NCBI RefSeq assembly: GCF_003234365.2
Contig: NZ_CP126261.1
Location: 62,001 to 126,000, forward strand
Reading direction: 5' to 3'
DNA from: Curtobacterium sp. MCJR17_020
Lineage (GTDB): Bacteria > Actinomycetota > Actinomycetes > Actinomycetales > Microbacteriaceae
Length of the DNA stretch: 64,000 bases
Shown: positions 26,152 through 34,636 of the stretch, one piece after another
How positions within the stretch are numbered: position 1 is the first letter of the stretch
How the letters are laid out: each line of letters begins with the position of its first letter
The notes under the pieces: generated by a model
Database searches by the model: none
Seen by the model: only the letters and a program-made list of their open reading frames with translations
What the model was told of the DNA's origin: nothing
Translations under genes and position numbers: made by a program

Positions 26152-26506
26152 CGAAATCACCCTTTCGTAAAGTTTGTGATGCCAGGGGCCTCTCCCTCGT
26201 TGCATGCTTCTATTCTATAACGCGCGGGTCTATATGGGTAGCCTTTTCCGCACATTCTTCTACTATTTTTTACCGGGCGGCACTACTGTTGGCAGGTCGT
26301 TGCATATGCATTATCTGACACCAACGCTCGACGTTTACGAACGCGCGGCCGGGGCATCGATAACGGCGGGAGGGCTGGCTATCCCCTGGCGCATTAGCGC
26401 CGTTCTGCTATTACCGTCACCTGACAGAAATAGCGTGCTGCGCATTCTCTAACTGTGTCGCCCCGGCGCTTTTCACCATGTCGCCGACCGTCACCGCCCC
26501 GGCGGG
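26152..26506. promoter_or_regulatory. AT-richer intergenic block, probable promoter or origin region
   Basis: About 350 bp with markedly lower GC than the rest of the element, holding a T/A-rich stretch near 26205-26280, the palindrome TGCATATGCA at 26301-26310 and a small hairpin GGCGC-ATTA-GCGCC at 26389-26402. It lies upstream of the glutaredoxin operon. A plus-strand 82-codon frame here has no ribosome-binding site and is rejected. Confidence 0.45.
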
Positions 26507-26968
26507 TCAGCCCGCGACGGGGTGCGTGGTGCTGGTCGCGATGGTCTGCACGGTGACGTCGTCGTGGTCGCACTCCCAGAAGGACATGCGCACGTCGTCG
26601 GCGATCGATTCGGGCAGCTGCTCGTTCGTCCACGCCGTCGATGGAAACGAGACCGTGACGGTGACTGTCGTCATGGGGACGGTCGACGACGGGCCGTGGC
26701 CGGCGCCGCCCCACTCGTACTGCCACGCGATCGCGATTTGTCCGACGGGGCCGCCGTGGTAGCGGTCGAACACGGCCCGGTGCTCGTCGTCGGTGTGCTG
26801 CGGCGGCCGGGTGCAGGTCCAGCGGGTGCCGTCGACGTCGTAGGTCGTCGCGGCGCACACTGACACGCGGGGGTCGACGTCCGCGCCGGGTGCCATGTCT
26901 GCGGCCGGGGCCTGCGGGTCGGCCTGCTCGTCGGTGAGATGGGTGGGGCGTTCGTAGGTGATGAACAT
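26507..26968 (-). CDS. Hypothetical element protein
   Basis: 153 residues, family unknown. Contains two Cys-bearing segments (VSVCAATTYDVDGTRWTC at about 36-53) followed by a GPVGQIAIAWQYEWGG block, and a beta-rich C-terminal half. Purine-rich AGAGAGAAG lies before the ATG. Monocistronic appearance. Confidence 0.5.
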   Translation of the reverse strand: MFITYERPTHLTDEQADPQAPAADMAPGADVDPRVSVCAATTYDVDGTRWTCTRPPQHTDDEHRAVFDRYHGGPVGQIAIAWQYEWGGAGHGPSSTVPMTTVTVTVSFPSTAWTNEQLPESIADDVRMSFWECDHDDVTVQTIATSTTHPVAG

Positions 26969-27053
26969 GGGCTGCGCTTCTCTCTAGGCTGGTTGGGGCA
27001 GCGGGGATGCACGTATGGGTACGGGACATCCCCGCCGCTGCTGTCGCGACGTG

Positions 27054-27641
27054 TCACTTCCTCCTCGAAGCGGCGCGGCCCTTCCGGCTACTGGTGGGCC
27101 GGGGTGGGGGGGTGAGGTCGACGCGTTCGAGCACGAACCGGACCGCCGACCACGCCGACAGGGTCGGGTACGGCCACCCGCGGCCGCCGGCGCTGAACTC
27201 CTCGCCTCGGCCGTCGGTGAGGTCGTGGTGGCCGTTGAGGGTGCCGTGCTCGTCGCAGAGGACCAGGTGCCGCATGCTGCTGTCCTCGCGGACCACACGC
27301 TGCGCGGCCAGGCGACCTGCAGGCGAGTAACCCCGGGTGATGATGATGCCGTCACAGGAGTACCGGACCGCGGTCGGCATCTCGTCTCCGTCGCCCGTGA
27401 CGAGGGTCGTGCCGTTGTCGTCGTAGCTGTCGGTCTGCCCGTTGAACGAACGCCCCTCGAACCGGCCGGTAATTGCCTGGACCTGCAGGTGGGTCGGGCC
27501 GTCGTCGTAGGTGACGTTGATCCACGCGGCCGCGGTACCGGTGGAGCAGCGCACGGAAAACTTCACGCCCGGGAACCGGGTGCGCAGTTCCTTGCGGAGC
27601 AAGGCCGCGACGGCCTTCGTGGGGAGGATGGTGGTAGTCAT
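27054..27641 (-). CDS. LPD29 domain protein
   Basis: 195 residues. The N-terminal 70 residues (AVAALLRKELRTRFPGVKF, then WINVTYDDGPTHLQVQ and GRFEGRSFNGQ) match the LPD29 domain found in polyvalent proteins of conjugative elements and phages. Such proteins are thought to help incoming DNA establish in a new host, but the domain function is unproven. The Met at 27641 begins the domain; upstream frame is unrelated. A basic tail closes the protein. Confidence 0.7.
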   Translation of the reverse strand: MTTTILPTKAVAALLRKELRTRFPGVKFSVRCSTGTAAAWINVTYDDGPTHLQVQAITGRFEGRSFNGQTDSYDDNGTTLVTGDGDEMPTAVRYSCDGIIITRGYSPAGRLAAQRVVREDSSMRHLVLCDEHGTLNGHHDLTDGRGEEFSAGGRGWPYPTLSAWSAVRFVLERVDLTPPPRPTSSRKGRAASRRK

Positions 27642-27727
27642 GGTGGTACCGGTTCCTTCGGGATCGGTTGTGGGAAGAGTGATTAGGGGCGGCCGGGACC
27701 AAATTGGTGTTGGTCCCGGCCGCTTTC

Positions 27728-27931
27728 TCACTCCCCGCGGTCGTGCGTGAAGGTGTCGACGAACGTGGTGAAGTGCGGACCTGCCACCGAGGCGGTGTGG
27801 GTCAGCTGGTAGCCCTGACGGGCGCGGACCCGGAGGTCTTCGTCCCGCTCGGCGATCTTCGCCAACTGCCGCGGAATGTCGTTCTCGTCCACGACCGGGA
27901 CGATGGTGGTAACCGTGTCGATGTGCTGCAT
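27728..27931 (-). CDS. Small hypothetical protein
   Basis: 67 residues, no family recognised. Starts with ATG at 27931, preceded by GAGGGAAGGAAG, a strong purine-rich ribosome-binding site. Contains an Asp/Arg-rich helix (LAKIAERDEDLRVRA) and a beta-like end. Its leader region is the large palindromic block described next. Confidence 0.5.
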   Translation of the reverse strand: MQHIDTVTTIVPVVDENDIPRQLAKIAERDEDLRVRARQGYQLTHTASVAGPHFTTFVDTFTHDRGE

Positions 27932-27956
27932 GTGCTTCTTCCTTCCCTCTCGTTGT

Positions 27957-28217
27957 TTTGCCGTGAAGGCGACTTGTCGCCGCTAGGACGAGCGCCCGGA
28001 ATGCAACCGGTCGTGGAATATATGGAGGGGACCCGCTTGCGGGGAGGGGCCGTTTATGCCGCGAAAGCCGGTTGCATTCCGGGTGATCGTCCGTACGCTG
28101 CCGAAGGCTTCACGGCAAACCAACGGGCCGCAGGCCCAGACAGTGCCGGCGCAGCCGGTTCCGCCCGGAGCGCAGCGACTCCCGGCCCCTGGCCGGAAGC
28201 CTTGGGCTAGTCAGCCC
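27957..28217. repeat. Nested palindromic block with serial hairpins
   Basis: Outer arms of 12 bp at 27957-27968 and 28108-28119 and inner arms of 16 bp at 27995-28010 and 28068-28083 are perfect inverted repeats with the same centre, giving a 163-bp imperfect palindrome around a core that contains its own small hairpin (CCCGC-TT-GCGGG). Two more hairpins follow: GGGCC-GCA-GGCCC at 28125-28137 and GGGCT-AGTC-AGCCC at 28204-28217. Such structure suits a replication or single-strand origin, a plasmid control RNA or a transfer site. No gene overlaps it convincingly. Confidence 0.7.
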
Positions 28218-28350
28218 ATGACCGAGCACGCAGGACGCCCCGCCACGCGGCCACGTCGGCGCCTGTTCCGCGCGATCGGCGAGCACTTCGGCATGTTCTA
28301 AGCCGAGACTTTGTGCAAGATCGCACGAAGTGAGGCAGAATCATGCGAGC

Positions 28351-28398
28351 GCATCGACGATGCGAGCTCAGCGCTCTGAGGGGGCGCATCGTCGATGC
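28351..28398. promoter_or_regulatory. Twin 13-bp palindromes, probable operator pair
   Basis: GCATCG-A-CGATGC at 28351-28363 and GCATCG-T-CGATGC at 28386-28398 are near-identical palindromes with centres 35 bp apart. Together they form a 14-bp inverted repeat around a loop with its own CTCAG/CTGAG stem. They lie just upstream of a small gene and 575 bp from the 3' end of the ParB-domain gene, so a repressor or ParB-type protein could bind here. Confidence 0.5.
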
Positions 28399-28428
28399 TG
28401 CCGTTTCCGACCCGAGGGGAGCTGGCCT

Positions 28429-28596
28429 ATGTTGCTGCGGAAGCATGCTGAAGAGATGCGTGACATGTACGCGAACGAGATCGCTGCTGCTGTCCACGGC
28501 GGCGAGCCGCCGTCGCCGCTGCAGGTGGAGTCGTGGGCGCGGTATGACGTCGCGGCACGCGGCGGAGATCCCGCGGCCGCGTTCCCGCCATCCTGA
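28429..28596 (+). CDS. Small hypothetical protein behind twin palindromes
   Basis: 55 residues from an ATG preceded by GAGGGGAGC. Helical N-terminus (LLRKHAEEMRDMYANEIAAAV) and acidic/aromatic remainder. No family recognised. The good ribosome-binding site and upstream palindromes support it as a real, regulated gene. Confidence 0.5.
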   Translation: MLLRKHAEEMRDMYANEIAAAVHGGEPPSPLQVESWARYDVAARGGDPAAAFPPS

Positions 28597-28647
28597 CCCG
28601 GGCGGACCTGACTACTGCCGGAGGCGGGCAGGGTCACGCTCACGGGT

Positions 28648-28782
28648 ATGCGTGATCGCGACGACCCGGACCAGGATGACCTTGAGTGGGTGTTCGAGGA
28701 CTTCATTGAGGACCGCGACACCATCGAGCGGAGCACCCCACCGGCATCGCCGCGATGGCCGCTCAGCCGCCGGAGGCTGTGA
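28648..28782 (+). CDS. Possible 44-residue acidic peptide
   Basis: ATG frame with an acidic, aromatic N-terminal half (DDPDQDDLEWVFEDFIEDRD) and a basic end. Only a weak ribosome-binding site. The strongly biased first half looks coding-like, but the end could be accidental. Confidence 0.3.
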   Translation: MRDRDDPDQDDLEWVFEDFIEDRDTIERSTPPASPRWPLSRRRL

Positions 28783-28972
28783 CAGCCGCGAGCTCCGTCG
28801 AGCGGCTCCGGGGTGCTTCGAGGGGGCGAAGCCCCTTCGAGTCACGGCGCAGCCGGGACGCAGCCCACGGACACCAGAACGGCCCGATGGGACATTTCCG
28901 GTCCTCGATGGGACACGAACCGGTGCCGGGTGGGCGTGAGGGCCGCTGGCTGCGACCCTCACACCGGTTCAC

Positions 28973-30409
28973 CTACTCGGCTGCCTCGATGGTGGCCGGG
29001 GCTTCGTCGTTGGCTGATGCTGCGCCGGTGACGATCTGCTCGACGTGGGAGAGCGTGTAACCCCACGCACTCAACTGGTTGAGGTACGGCACCGCCACGG
29101 TGTCCGCCATGCCCCACCCGTAGCGGCCGACGTTCGTTTCGACCTCGGCGAGGGCGAACGCGAACGCGACGTGCTGCGCCTTCCCGGGACGCTTGCTGGC
29201 CCACTCGGCCGCGTCGGCGTCCTCGGGAACGCCCAGCAGGTCGGTCACGCGAACCCCCTGGCAGTAGTAGTCCCGCGTCCCGGCGATCAGGACGGATGCG
29301 GTCCACCGGGCCGCGTCCTTCGGGAGCGTCTTCGAGCCGACGAGTCCGGTGAGCCAGGTCCGGCGGACTTCGCTTGCGGCGGTCCACTCGTCCGCGAGGC
29401 GGTTCTCCCGCTCCCGGCGCGCTGCCGCGGCCTCGGCCTCGGCGGCGCGCTCGGCTTCCTGCTCCGGCGTCAACTCGGGCGCGGGGCGGTCGCAGAACGC
29501 CCGCGCCGTGTGCTGGTCCGGGGTGGTGCACACCGCGGTCACGTGGGCGCTGTCCCCAGAGGCCCGGACGAGGACCGCGTGGCCTCCGCACGCGGCGGCG
29601 TGGGCGTCCTCGTCCAGGGCGGGCAGGAACACCTGCGGGTCGTCCTCCGGTACCGGCTCGTCAGACAGGCCCGTCAGGCGCTTCCACCCGCCGCTGATGT
29701 CATCCACGACGGCGACGCCCTGCTCGCGGTACTGCTCCTGAACCTTCGCGACCTCGGCCGCGGCGATCCGGCGGTTGCGGTGCTGCTGGGCGACGAACGG
29801 CAGTTCGTCGTCGTAGCCCTCGCTGATGTACTCGTTCAGTTCCGCCGTGGCGTCCTCGTCGCCCTCGAACTCGGCCAGTAGCAGGGCCGCGTCGAACGAC
29901 ACCTGCCGGTCGACCACGGCGGCGGTGGCGGCCTCGGACTTCGCCACGGTCAGGGTCGCCTGCACCTGCTCCTTGTCGGTGCCGGTCTCACGGGCGATCC
30001 CGGCGACGGAGAGCCCGGCGAGTTCCAACTGCCGGTACGCGTTGAGCCGGTCACCGTCCGTCAGCGCGGTACGGCGCTCGTTCGCGACCAACTGCTCCGC
30101 GATCCGCTGGGCAGGGGTGTCGCCACGCTCGGTGACAAACACCGGAACGGTCGTTCCCGCCTCGCGGGCGGCGAGGACACGCATCTGCCCGTCACGGACC
30201 ACCACGGCCCCGTCAGCGTTCCGGTAGCCGATCGTCAGCAGGAGGACCCCGTGGCGCTTCACGGACGCCAGGAACGCGGCGTCGAGGTCGGCCGCGGTGC
30301 GGACGTTGTCCTCGATCACGGCCTCAGAAGCCGGGATGGTGACGAGGTCCACGCCCACCGCGTCAGCGGTGTCAGTGGTGGTGGTCTGGGTGTTCTCGGT
30401 CATGGTCAT
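28973..30409 (-). CDS. ParB/RepB-like nuclease-domain protein
   Basis: 478 residues. An N-terminal ParB/Srx-like domain (about 20-130: IPASEAVIEDNVRT, HGVLLLTIGYR, VRDGQMRVLAARE, ANERRTALTDGDR) is followed by a helix-turn-helix-like ARETGTDKEQVQATL segment and a long acidic C-terminal region that is not typical of ParB. Members act in plasmid partition or as regulators. No ParA gene is adjacent, so partition is uncertain. Met at 30409 or 30403 are both possible starts (ATGACCATG). The twin palindromes near 28.37 kb are candidate binding sites. Confidence 0.75.
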   Translation of the reverse strand: MTMTENTQTTTTDTADAVGVDLVTIPASEAVIEDNVRTAADLDAAFLASVKRHGVLLLTIGYRNADGAVVVRDGQMRVLAAREAGTTVPVFVTERGDTPAQRIAEQLVANERRTALTDGDRLNAYRQLELAGLSVAGIARETGTDKEQVQATLTVAKSEAATAAVVDRQVSFDAALLLAEFEGDEDATAELNEYISEGYDDELPFVAQQHRNRRIAAAEVAKVQEQYREQGVAVVDDISGGWKRLTGLSDEPVPEDDPQVFLPALDEDAHAAACGGHAVLVRASGDSAHVTAVCTTPDQHTARAFCDRPAPELTPEQEAERAAEAEAAAARRERENRLADEWTAASEVRRTWLTGLVGSKTLPKDAARWTASVLIAGTRDYYCQGVRVTDLLGVPEDADAAEWASKRPGKAQHVAFAFALAEVETNVGRYGWGMADTVAVPYLNQLSAWGYTLSHVEQIVTGAASANDEAPATIEAAE

Positions 30410-30434
30410 GTCGTTTGCTACGCTTTCCGGTAGT

Positions 30435-30487
30435 GACCGGGTGCGGGTCCTGGCAGTTTCCGTCTGTCGGGAATTCCGCACCCGGTC
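30435..30487. promoter_or_regulatory. 12-bp inverted repeat in the ParB-gene leader
   Basis: GACCGGGTGCGG at 30435-30446 and CCGCACCCGGTC at 30476-30487 are perfect inverse copies, 29 bases apart, directly upstream of the ParB-domain gene. As DNA it could be an autoregulatory operator; as minus-strand RNA it could be a leader hairpin. Plus-strand T residues follow it, but no plus-strand gene precedes it. Confidence 0.45.
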
Positions 30488-30517
30488 TTTTCTATTCGGT
30501 GGGTGCTACTGCGGGTG

Positions 30518-30612
30518 TTACTGGTCGAGCGCCGCGGTGAGCGCTTCTGCGTGGATGAGAGCGGCGCGTGCGCGGCCGAATGCGGTCATGACCGCCGTGT
30601 ACTGATCCGGTG
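30518..30612 (-). pseudogene. 3' fragment of a small element gene
   Basis: The last 30 or so codons of a lost gene (LSPDQYTAVMTAFGRARAAL to the stop at 30518). Upstream of about 30612 the sequence changes to the SGNH hydrolase gene on the opposite strand. This junction is the right edge of the element. Confidence 0.5.
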
Positions 30613-31271
30613 ACAGGGACCGGGTGGCGTACGCCAACCTGGCGATCCGCGGGCGGCTGCTGCAGCAGATCATCGACGAGCAGGTGGAACCGGCGCTCGC
30701 GCTCCGTCCGGACCTGGTCACGGTGTCCGCCGGGGGCAACGACATCATCCGGCCGGGCTCCGATCCGGACGAACTCGCCGAGCGGGTGGACGCGATGGTG
30801 TCGCGGCTGCGGAGCGACGGCGCCACCGTCGTGCTGTTCACCGGGCCCGACGTCGGCATGACGCCGGTGCTCGGCATGGTGCGCGGCAAGACGGCGATCT
30901 ACAACGAGAACCTGCACGCCATCGCCCTGAAGCACGGCGCACTGGTGGCGGACATGTGGGCGCTCCGGGTGCTCCGCGACCCGCGCATGTGGGCACCGGA
31001 CCGACTGCACCACTCCCCCACGGGGCACGCCACGATCGCCGCCGCGGTGCTCGACGCCCTCGGCGTGCCGCACGGCCTGGAGCCGTTCAACCCCGAACCG
31101 CTCGAGGCCCGGCCGTGGCGTGAAGCCCGCGCCGAGGACCTGGGCTGGGCGAAGGAGTACCTGGTGCCGTGGGTCGTCCGGCGCATCAAGCACACGTCGT
31201 CGGGCGACGGCGTCTCCGCCAAGCGCCCCGAGCTGCAGGACGTCGTCGAGCACAAGTCCGACACCCCGTAG
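30613..31271 (+). pseudogene. SGNH/GDSL hydrolase, N-terminus lost
   Basis: C-terminal three quarters of an SGNH esterase. Present: YANLAIRGR, the block III motif SAGGNDI, FTGPDVGM and the catalytic Asp/His block DRLHHSPTGHA. Missing: block I with the nucleophile Ser (GDSxTxG), about 60 residues, cut away at the element junction. A fragment from ATG 30624 could be translated, but without the Ser it cannot be an active esterase. Confidence 0.85.
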
Positions 31272-32137
31272 CGGTCAGTCCGCACCCGTCAGGCGCCGGG
31301 ACACTGGGGGCTCTCGAGCACTACCCCGGGCGGCGATGTGGCCATAGTCACACGTAACACGACCGTTCGGGCGTCAAAAAGACGGTCTCCAACGCCGAAG
31401 TTGCGACCGCGACGAGCGGACGCCCCATCTACCGGACCACAACCCCCGCCGGTGCTTCCAACGCACTCAATTTGACGGCCAGCGATCACTGACACAGCTA
31501 CGCTCAGCCCCGCTCCAGGTCGTTCGTAATGTGAATGCCGCGAGGCACACCGTCTCCAACGAACGGAGGAGCAGTGGTTGCTCAGATCGCAAGTGGCAGA
31601 CGCTTTGCCGTTGGCGGCGCACACTGTCGAGGGACTCAGCCCGCGAGGTGCTCCTGGAAACGGCGACGCAGCGGTCACGTGCCCAGTCGCCGCGGTCCCC
31701 TGCACCGCTGCGCGAAGTCCGACGGTGAGGGAGTTCTTCAAGAGCATCGCGAAGGTCTACCCGAACAAGAAGTACGCCAGCAACTCCTGCAGCATCGCAA
31801 GCAGCTGGCCTGCTCATGCCCTGTCCGAGTAGCTTCCAGAACCGCGCCTCCCAACTCCGCTGCTCCAGCCTGGATCCCATCTGCAACACTCCGAATCACG
31901 GTGATGTTGCAACGACCAGCTGAACCCAAGCGCCCTATTCGGGTGCGCGCCGCAGCAAGAGTCTGATGTCCAGTTGGGGCTGACCTCAACTGGACGACTT
32001 GTTGTCGATGGCCTAATGGTTACCGAAACGCAGCCCTGAGGGGGATGCGGAGCATGGTCGATAGCGCCTAGACAGGACGCGCGCCTTGGACCGGCTGCGA
32101 GGGGCAGTCGGGGGCGCTCTCTGAAAGAAGGTCGGCT
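31272..32137. other. Decayed region with IS30 remnant
   Basis: No intact gene in about 870 bp. On the minus strand 31782-31927 encodes the first 36 or so residues of an IS30-family transposase (MGSRLEQRSWEARFWKLL) plus its terminal repeat TGTTGCAACGACC, closely matching the complete copy at 56484-57716. The rest shows no recognisable coding content. Confidence 0.6.
31782..31927 (-). mobile_element. IS30-family element remnant (5' end)
   Basis: Terminal inverted repeat and transposase start, homologous to the intact IS30 copy in this window; sequence similarity stops after AACDAAGV. The other end is absent, so the copy is dead. Confidence 0.7.
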
Positions 32138-32812
32138 GTGCCTATCAACACGAAACCCGCTCTGGCTGCCTCCGTTGCAGCATGTGCCCTCATCGCAACT
32201 TCCCTGCTGGCGGCCGCGCCCGCGTCAGCGGCAACGAACGCCCGGACCGAACCCAACTCCACACTCGCTGCCGGTGCACCCGCCGACGCTCCCGCATACG
32301 ACGCATCGGTGCCAGCCCCGGGACCTGGGGACCTCACCTGGTCGCAAGCGCCGTCGGCGACCACCGGCAGCGCTACCTTCTCCGCCGCGGCACCCGCAGC
32401 TACGGGCGGTGCCAGCACGCAGGCGGTGACGCCGATCTCGGCAGCGAACGGTCAGCGCTGCACAATCGACACAGGCAACGTCTACAAGCGGAAGTCTGGC
32501 GGGATCTATCCGTACGGCGCGGTCGGCGGCCACCCCGCGACTCAGTGCACCGTCATCATGGTTCGGATCTCTCAGACCACGGACATCTACAAGACGGTGT
32601 GGTGGGGACTGCAGAAGGTTGCGGGGCCGTTCAACTCGGTGAACGCAGGACAGGGGCGGCTCGAGCAGACCTCTCCAACCCGGAAGTGTGATGACCTGCG
32701 CGAAACCACCTTCCGGATGATCGTGCGCAGCACCGGCACGTTCCCAACCGGCAGCACCGGTACGGCGTCCGCGTACGAAGAGGCGAAGCTCCCCTGCGGC
32801 ACCAACCCGTGA
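32138..32812 (+). CDS. Secreted protein, family unknown
   Basis: 224 residues from GTG with GAAAGAAGG upstream. A Sec signal peptide is clear: basic start (NTKPAL), hydrophobic core and AAPASA-A cleavage near residue 32. The mature part is Ala/Pro-rich to about residue 95 and then a compact Cys-containing domain (Cys in GQRCTID, ATQCTV, TRKCDD and KLPCGT), probably two disulfides. No family recognised. Followed directly by a terminator. Confidence 0.7.
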   Translation: MPINTKPALAASVAACALIATSLLAAAPASAATNARTEPNSTLAAGAPADAPAYDASVPAPGPGDLTWSQAPSATTGSATFSAAAPAATGGASTQAVTPISAANGQRCTIDTGNVYKRKSGGIYPYGAVGGHPATQCTVIMVRISQTTDIYKTVWWGLQKVAGPFNSVNAGQGRLEQTSPTRKCDDLRETTFRMIVRSTGTFPTGSTGTASAYEEAKLPCGTNP

Positions 32813-32817
32813 GCTGA

Positions 32818-32845
32818 GTTGGCGGGGGCTATCAGCCCCGCCAAC
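32818..32845 (+). terminator. Rho-independent-type terminator of the secreted-protein gene
   Basis: GC-rich stem GTTGGCGGGG.GCT with loop ATC and AGCCCCGCCAAC, starting six bases after the stop codon. No long T-run, as usual in high-GC Actinobacteria. Confidence 0.7.
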
Positions 32846-32852
32846 GTCCGGA

Positions 32853-33101
32853 CTAACTGACCGCCGGTCCGAACTCCACATGCCCAGGCCCACGGTCGTA
32901 CCGATAGCCCAGTGCAAAGCGCGTCCAGATGACGCCTTGCGGGAACCGCGCTTCCACCTCGTCCGCGAACCGTGATGCCTCCGGCTCCGTCGCGAACACT
33001 CCAAGCACCGTGTTGTGAGGGGACTCGTCATGCAACACGATCCACACTGCCGCAGGCGCCGCAGTCTCGTTGTCACGGCGACTCCTTCGCGATCTCCACA
33101 C
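32853..33101 (-). CDS. Small hypothetical protein
   Basis: 82 codons from GTG, perhaps starting later at VWIVLHDESPH. The pattern VLGVFATEPEASRFADEVEARFP and ALGYRYDRGPGHVEF looks like a small alpha/beta protein. No family or motif recognised; it points toward the convergent secreted-protein gene. Confidence 0.45.
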   Translation of the reverse strand: MWRSRRSRRDNETAAPAAVWIVLHDESPHNTVLGVFATEPEASRFADEVEARFPQGVIWTRFALGYRYDRGPGHVEFGPAVS

Positions 33102-33165
33102 CCCTCAAGCATCACCCTCGCTCACTGCCGTCCGCAACCGACCAGCGCCAGACTCATGCTGCTCG

Positions 33166-33405
33166 CTAGTTCGTTCCGCGGCACGACGAAGTCAACCCAA
33201 CCTGCAGCAGTCCCTCCGGAGCCACACGTCTGTATGGGGAAACGTGAACCCCCTCACCGTCGCCTAAGAGGACTGACACTGTTGGCCGGTCGCTGGCCGG
33301 TTGCCCGGATTCGTTCAGAGCCGCGACCCAGCCGTCTCCAGCTCTTCCAGGGACCACAGCGACGTCATAGGGAACAGCAAGAAGTCGATCGCAGAGTCGT
33401 TGCAT
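33166..33405 (-). CDS. Possible small hypothetical protein
   Basis: 79 codons from an ATG whose bases overlap the start codon of the divergent lipoprotein gene (shared CATG). Composition is coding-like (VPYDVAVVPGRAGDGWVAAL) but there is no recognised family and the shared start is suspicious. Confidence 0.3.
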   Translation of the reverse strand: MQRLCDRLLAVPYDVAVVPGRAGDGWVAALNESGQPASDRPTVSVLLGDGEGVHVSPYRRVAPEGLLQVGLTSSCRGTN

Positions 33406-34636
33406 GAGCGACCACACAGAATCTCCTACGCATCAGCGCCTGCATCGATCGCGCATCCTCGTCGGCACCAGCTTCCTGCTCGTCAGCGGACTCGCCCTCG
33501 CGGGCTGCACTGCTGGCTCCACGACGTCCTCCTCGAGTTCCTCGAGTTCCTCGTCATCGTCGTCATCATCGGGAAGCACGATCACGTCGTCTGCTGAGGC
33601 AGCCAGCACCTCCGACTCGTCGACGACCGCGGAGACGATCGCTGCGACCGCCATTGCGGCCGAGGCGTTCCTCGACACCCTGTCCGAGGAGCAGCGCGAA
33701 GCGGTGCTGTACGACTACGACGACGAGACCAAGACGACCTCGTGGTCGAACTTCCCCGTGACCTTCGTCGAACGAGCGGGCCTGAACCTCACCGACCTCA
33801 CCGAGGAGCAGCAGACCGCCGCGATGGCCGTGCTCGAAGCGCTCCTGAGCAATGACGCGTACGAGACCGTCACGAGCATCATCGGCGGCGACGAGTACCT
33901 CGCCGAGAACAGCAGCAGCACTGAGGACTCGCTCGGGCAGTACTACATCGCCTTCTTCGGCGACCCGTCCGACACAAGCGCCTTCGAAGTCCAGTTCGGT
34001 GGCCACCACCTCGGCATCAACGCCACGCTCGACGGCGACGCAGACGCGATCACGTTCGCACCCACGCACCTCGGCGTCCAGCCCGCGGTCTACACGGACG
34101 AAAACGGCGACGAGGTCCAGCCCTTCGACGGCATCTACACCGACGCCTTCGCCTTCTACGATTCCCTGACGGAAGCGCAGCAGGCGACCCTGACCTCGGG
34201 CGACGTGACGATGTGTGCGCCCGGCGACACCTGCGACTACACCACCGGTGACGGCCTCACCGGCGCGGACCTCACCGACGAGCAACGCGAACTGCTCCTC
34301 GACCTCATCGCGAACTGGTCCGGCATGGCAGACGCGGAAAGCGCCGCGACGACCCGCGCCGAGATCGAAGCGACTCTCGACGACACCGTCATCGCCTGGT
34401 CCGGGGAGACCACCTACGACATGAGTACCGGCGACGGCATCAACTTCTCGATCTCCGGACCGAACGTGTACGTCGCGTTCCAAGCCCAGCAAGGATCCGC
34501 TGGCGCCGACGTCGACGGGGTCGCCACCTCCGGGTGGGGACACGTACACACCATCTACCGCGACCCCTCCAACGACTACGCGAACAGCGTCGACCAGCAG
34601 GCCGCGACCGGCATGGGCGGTGGCCCGGGTGCGTGA
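33404..34636 (+). CDS. DUF3500 lipoprotein
   Basis: 410 residues. Lipoprotein signal peptide with lipobox LALAGC (Cys 35), then a Ser-rich linker (a run of Ser from about residue 42 to 56), then a DUF3500 domain recognisable by FGDPSD, QFGGHHLGINAT, APTHLGVQPAVY and WSGETTYD...HVHTIYRDPSNDY at the end. DUF3500 proteins are secreted or surface-bound and uncharacterised; His pairs suggest a metal or redox role, but this is unproven. Confidence 0.85.
   Translation: MSDHTESPTHQRLHRSRILVGTSFLLVSGLALAGCTAGSTTSSSSSSSSSSSSSSSGSTITSSAEAASTSDSSTTAETIAATAIAAEAFLDTLSEEQREAVLYDYDDETKTTSWSNFPVTFVERAGLNLTDLTEEQQTAAMAVLEALLSNDAYETVTSIIGGDEYLAENSSSTEDSLGQYYIAFFGDPSDTSAFEVQFGGHHLGINATLDGDADAITFAPTHLGVQPAVYTDENGDEVQPFDGIYTDAFAFYDSLTEAQQATLTSGDVTMCAPGDTCDYTTGDGLTGADLTDEQRELLLDLIANWSGMADAESAATTRAEIEATLDDTVIAWSGETTYDMSTGDGINFSISGPNVYVAFQAQQGSAGADVDGVATSGWGHVHTIYRDPSNDYANSVDQQAATGMGGGPGA

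Noticed and set aside
26204..26452. 82-codon plus-strand frame in the AT-rich island
   Set aside because: No ribosome-binding site and low-complexity composition; more likely regulatory DNA.
30624..31271. Functional shorter SGNH hydrolase from the internal ATG
   Set aside because: The block with the nucleophile Ser is absent, so activity is not expected.
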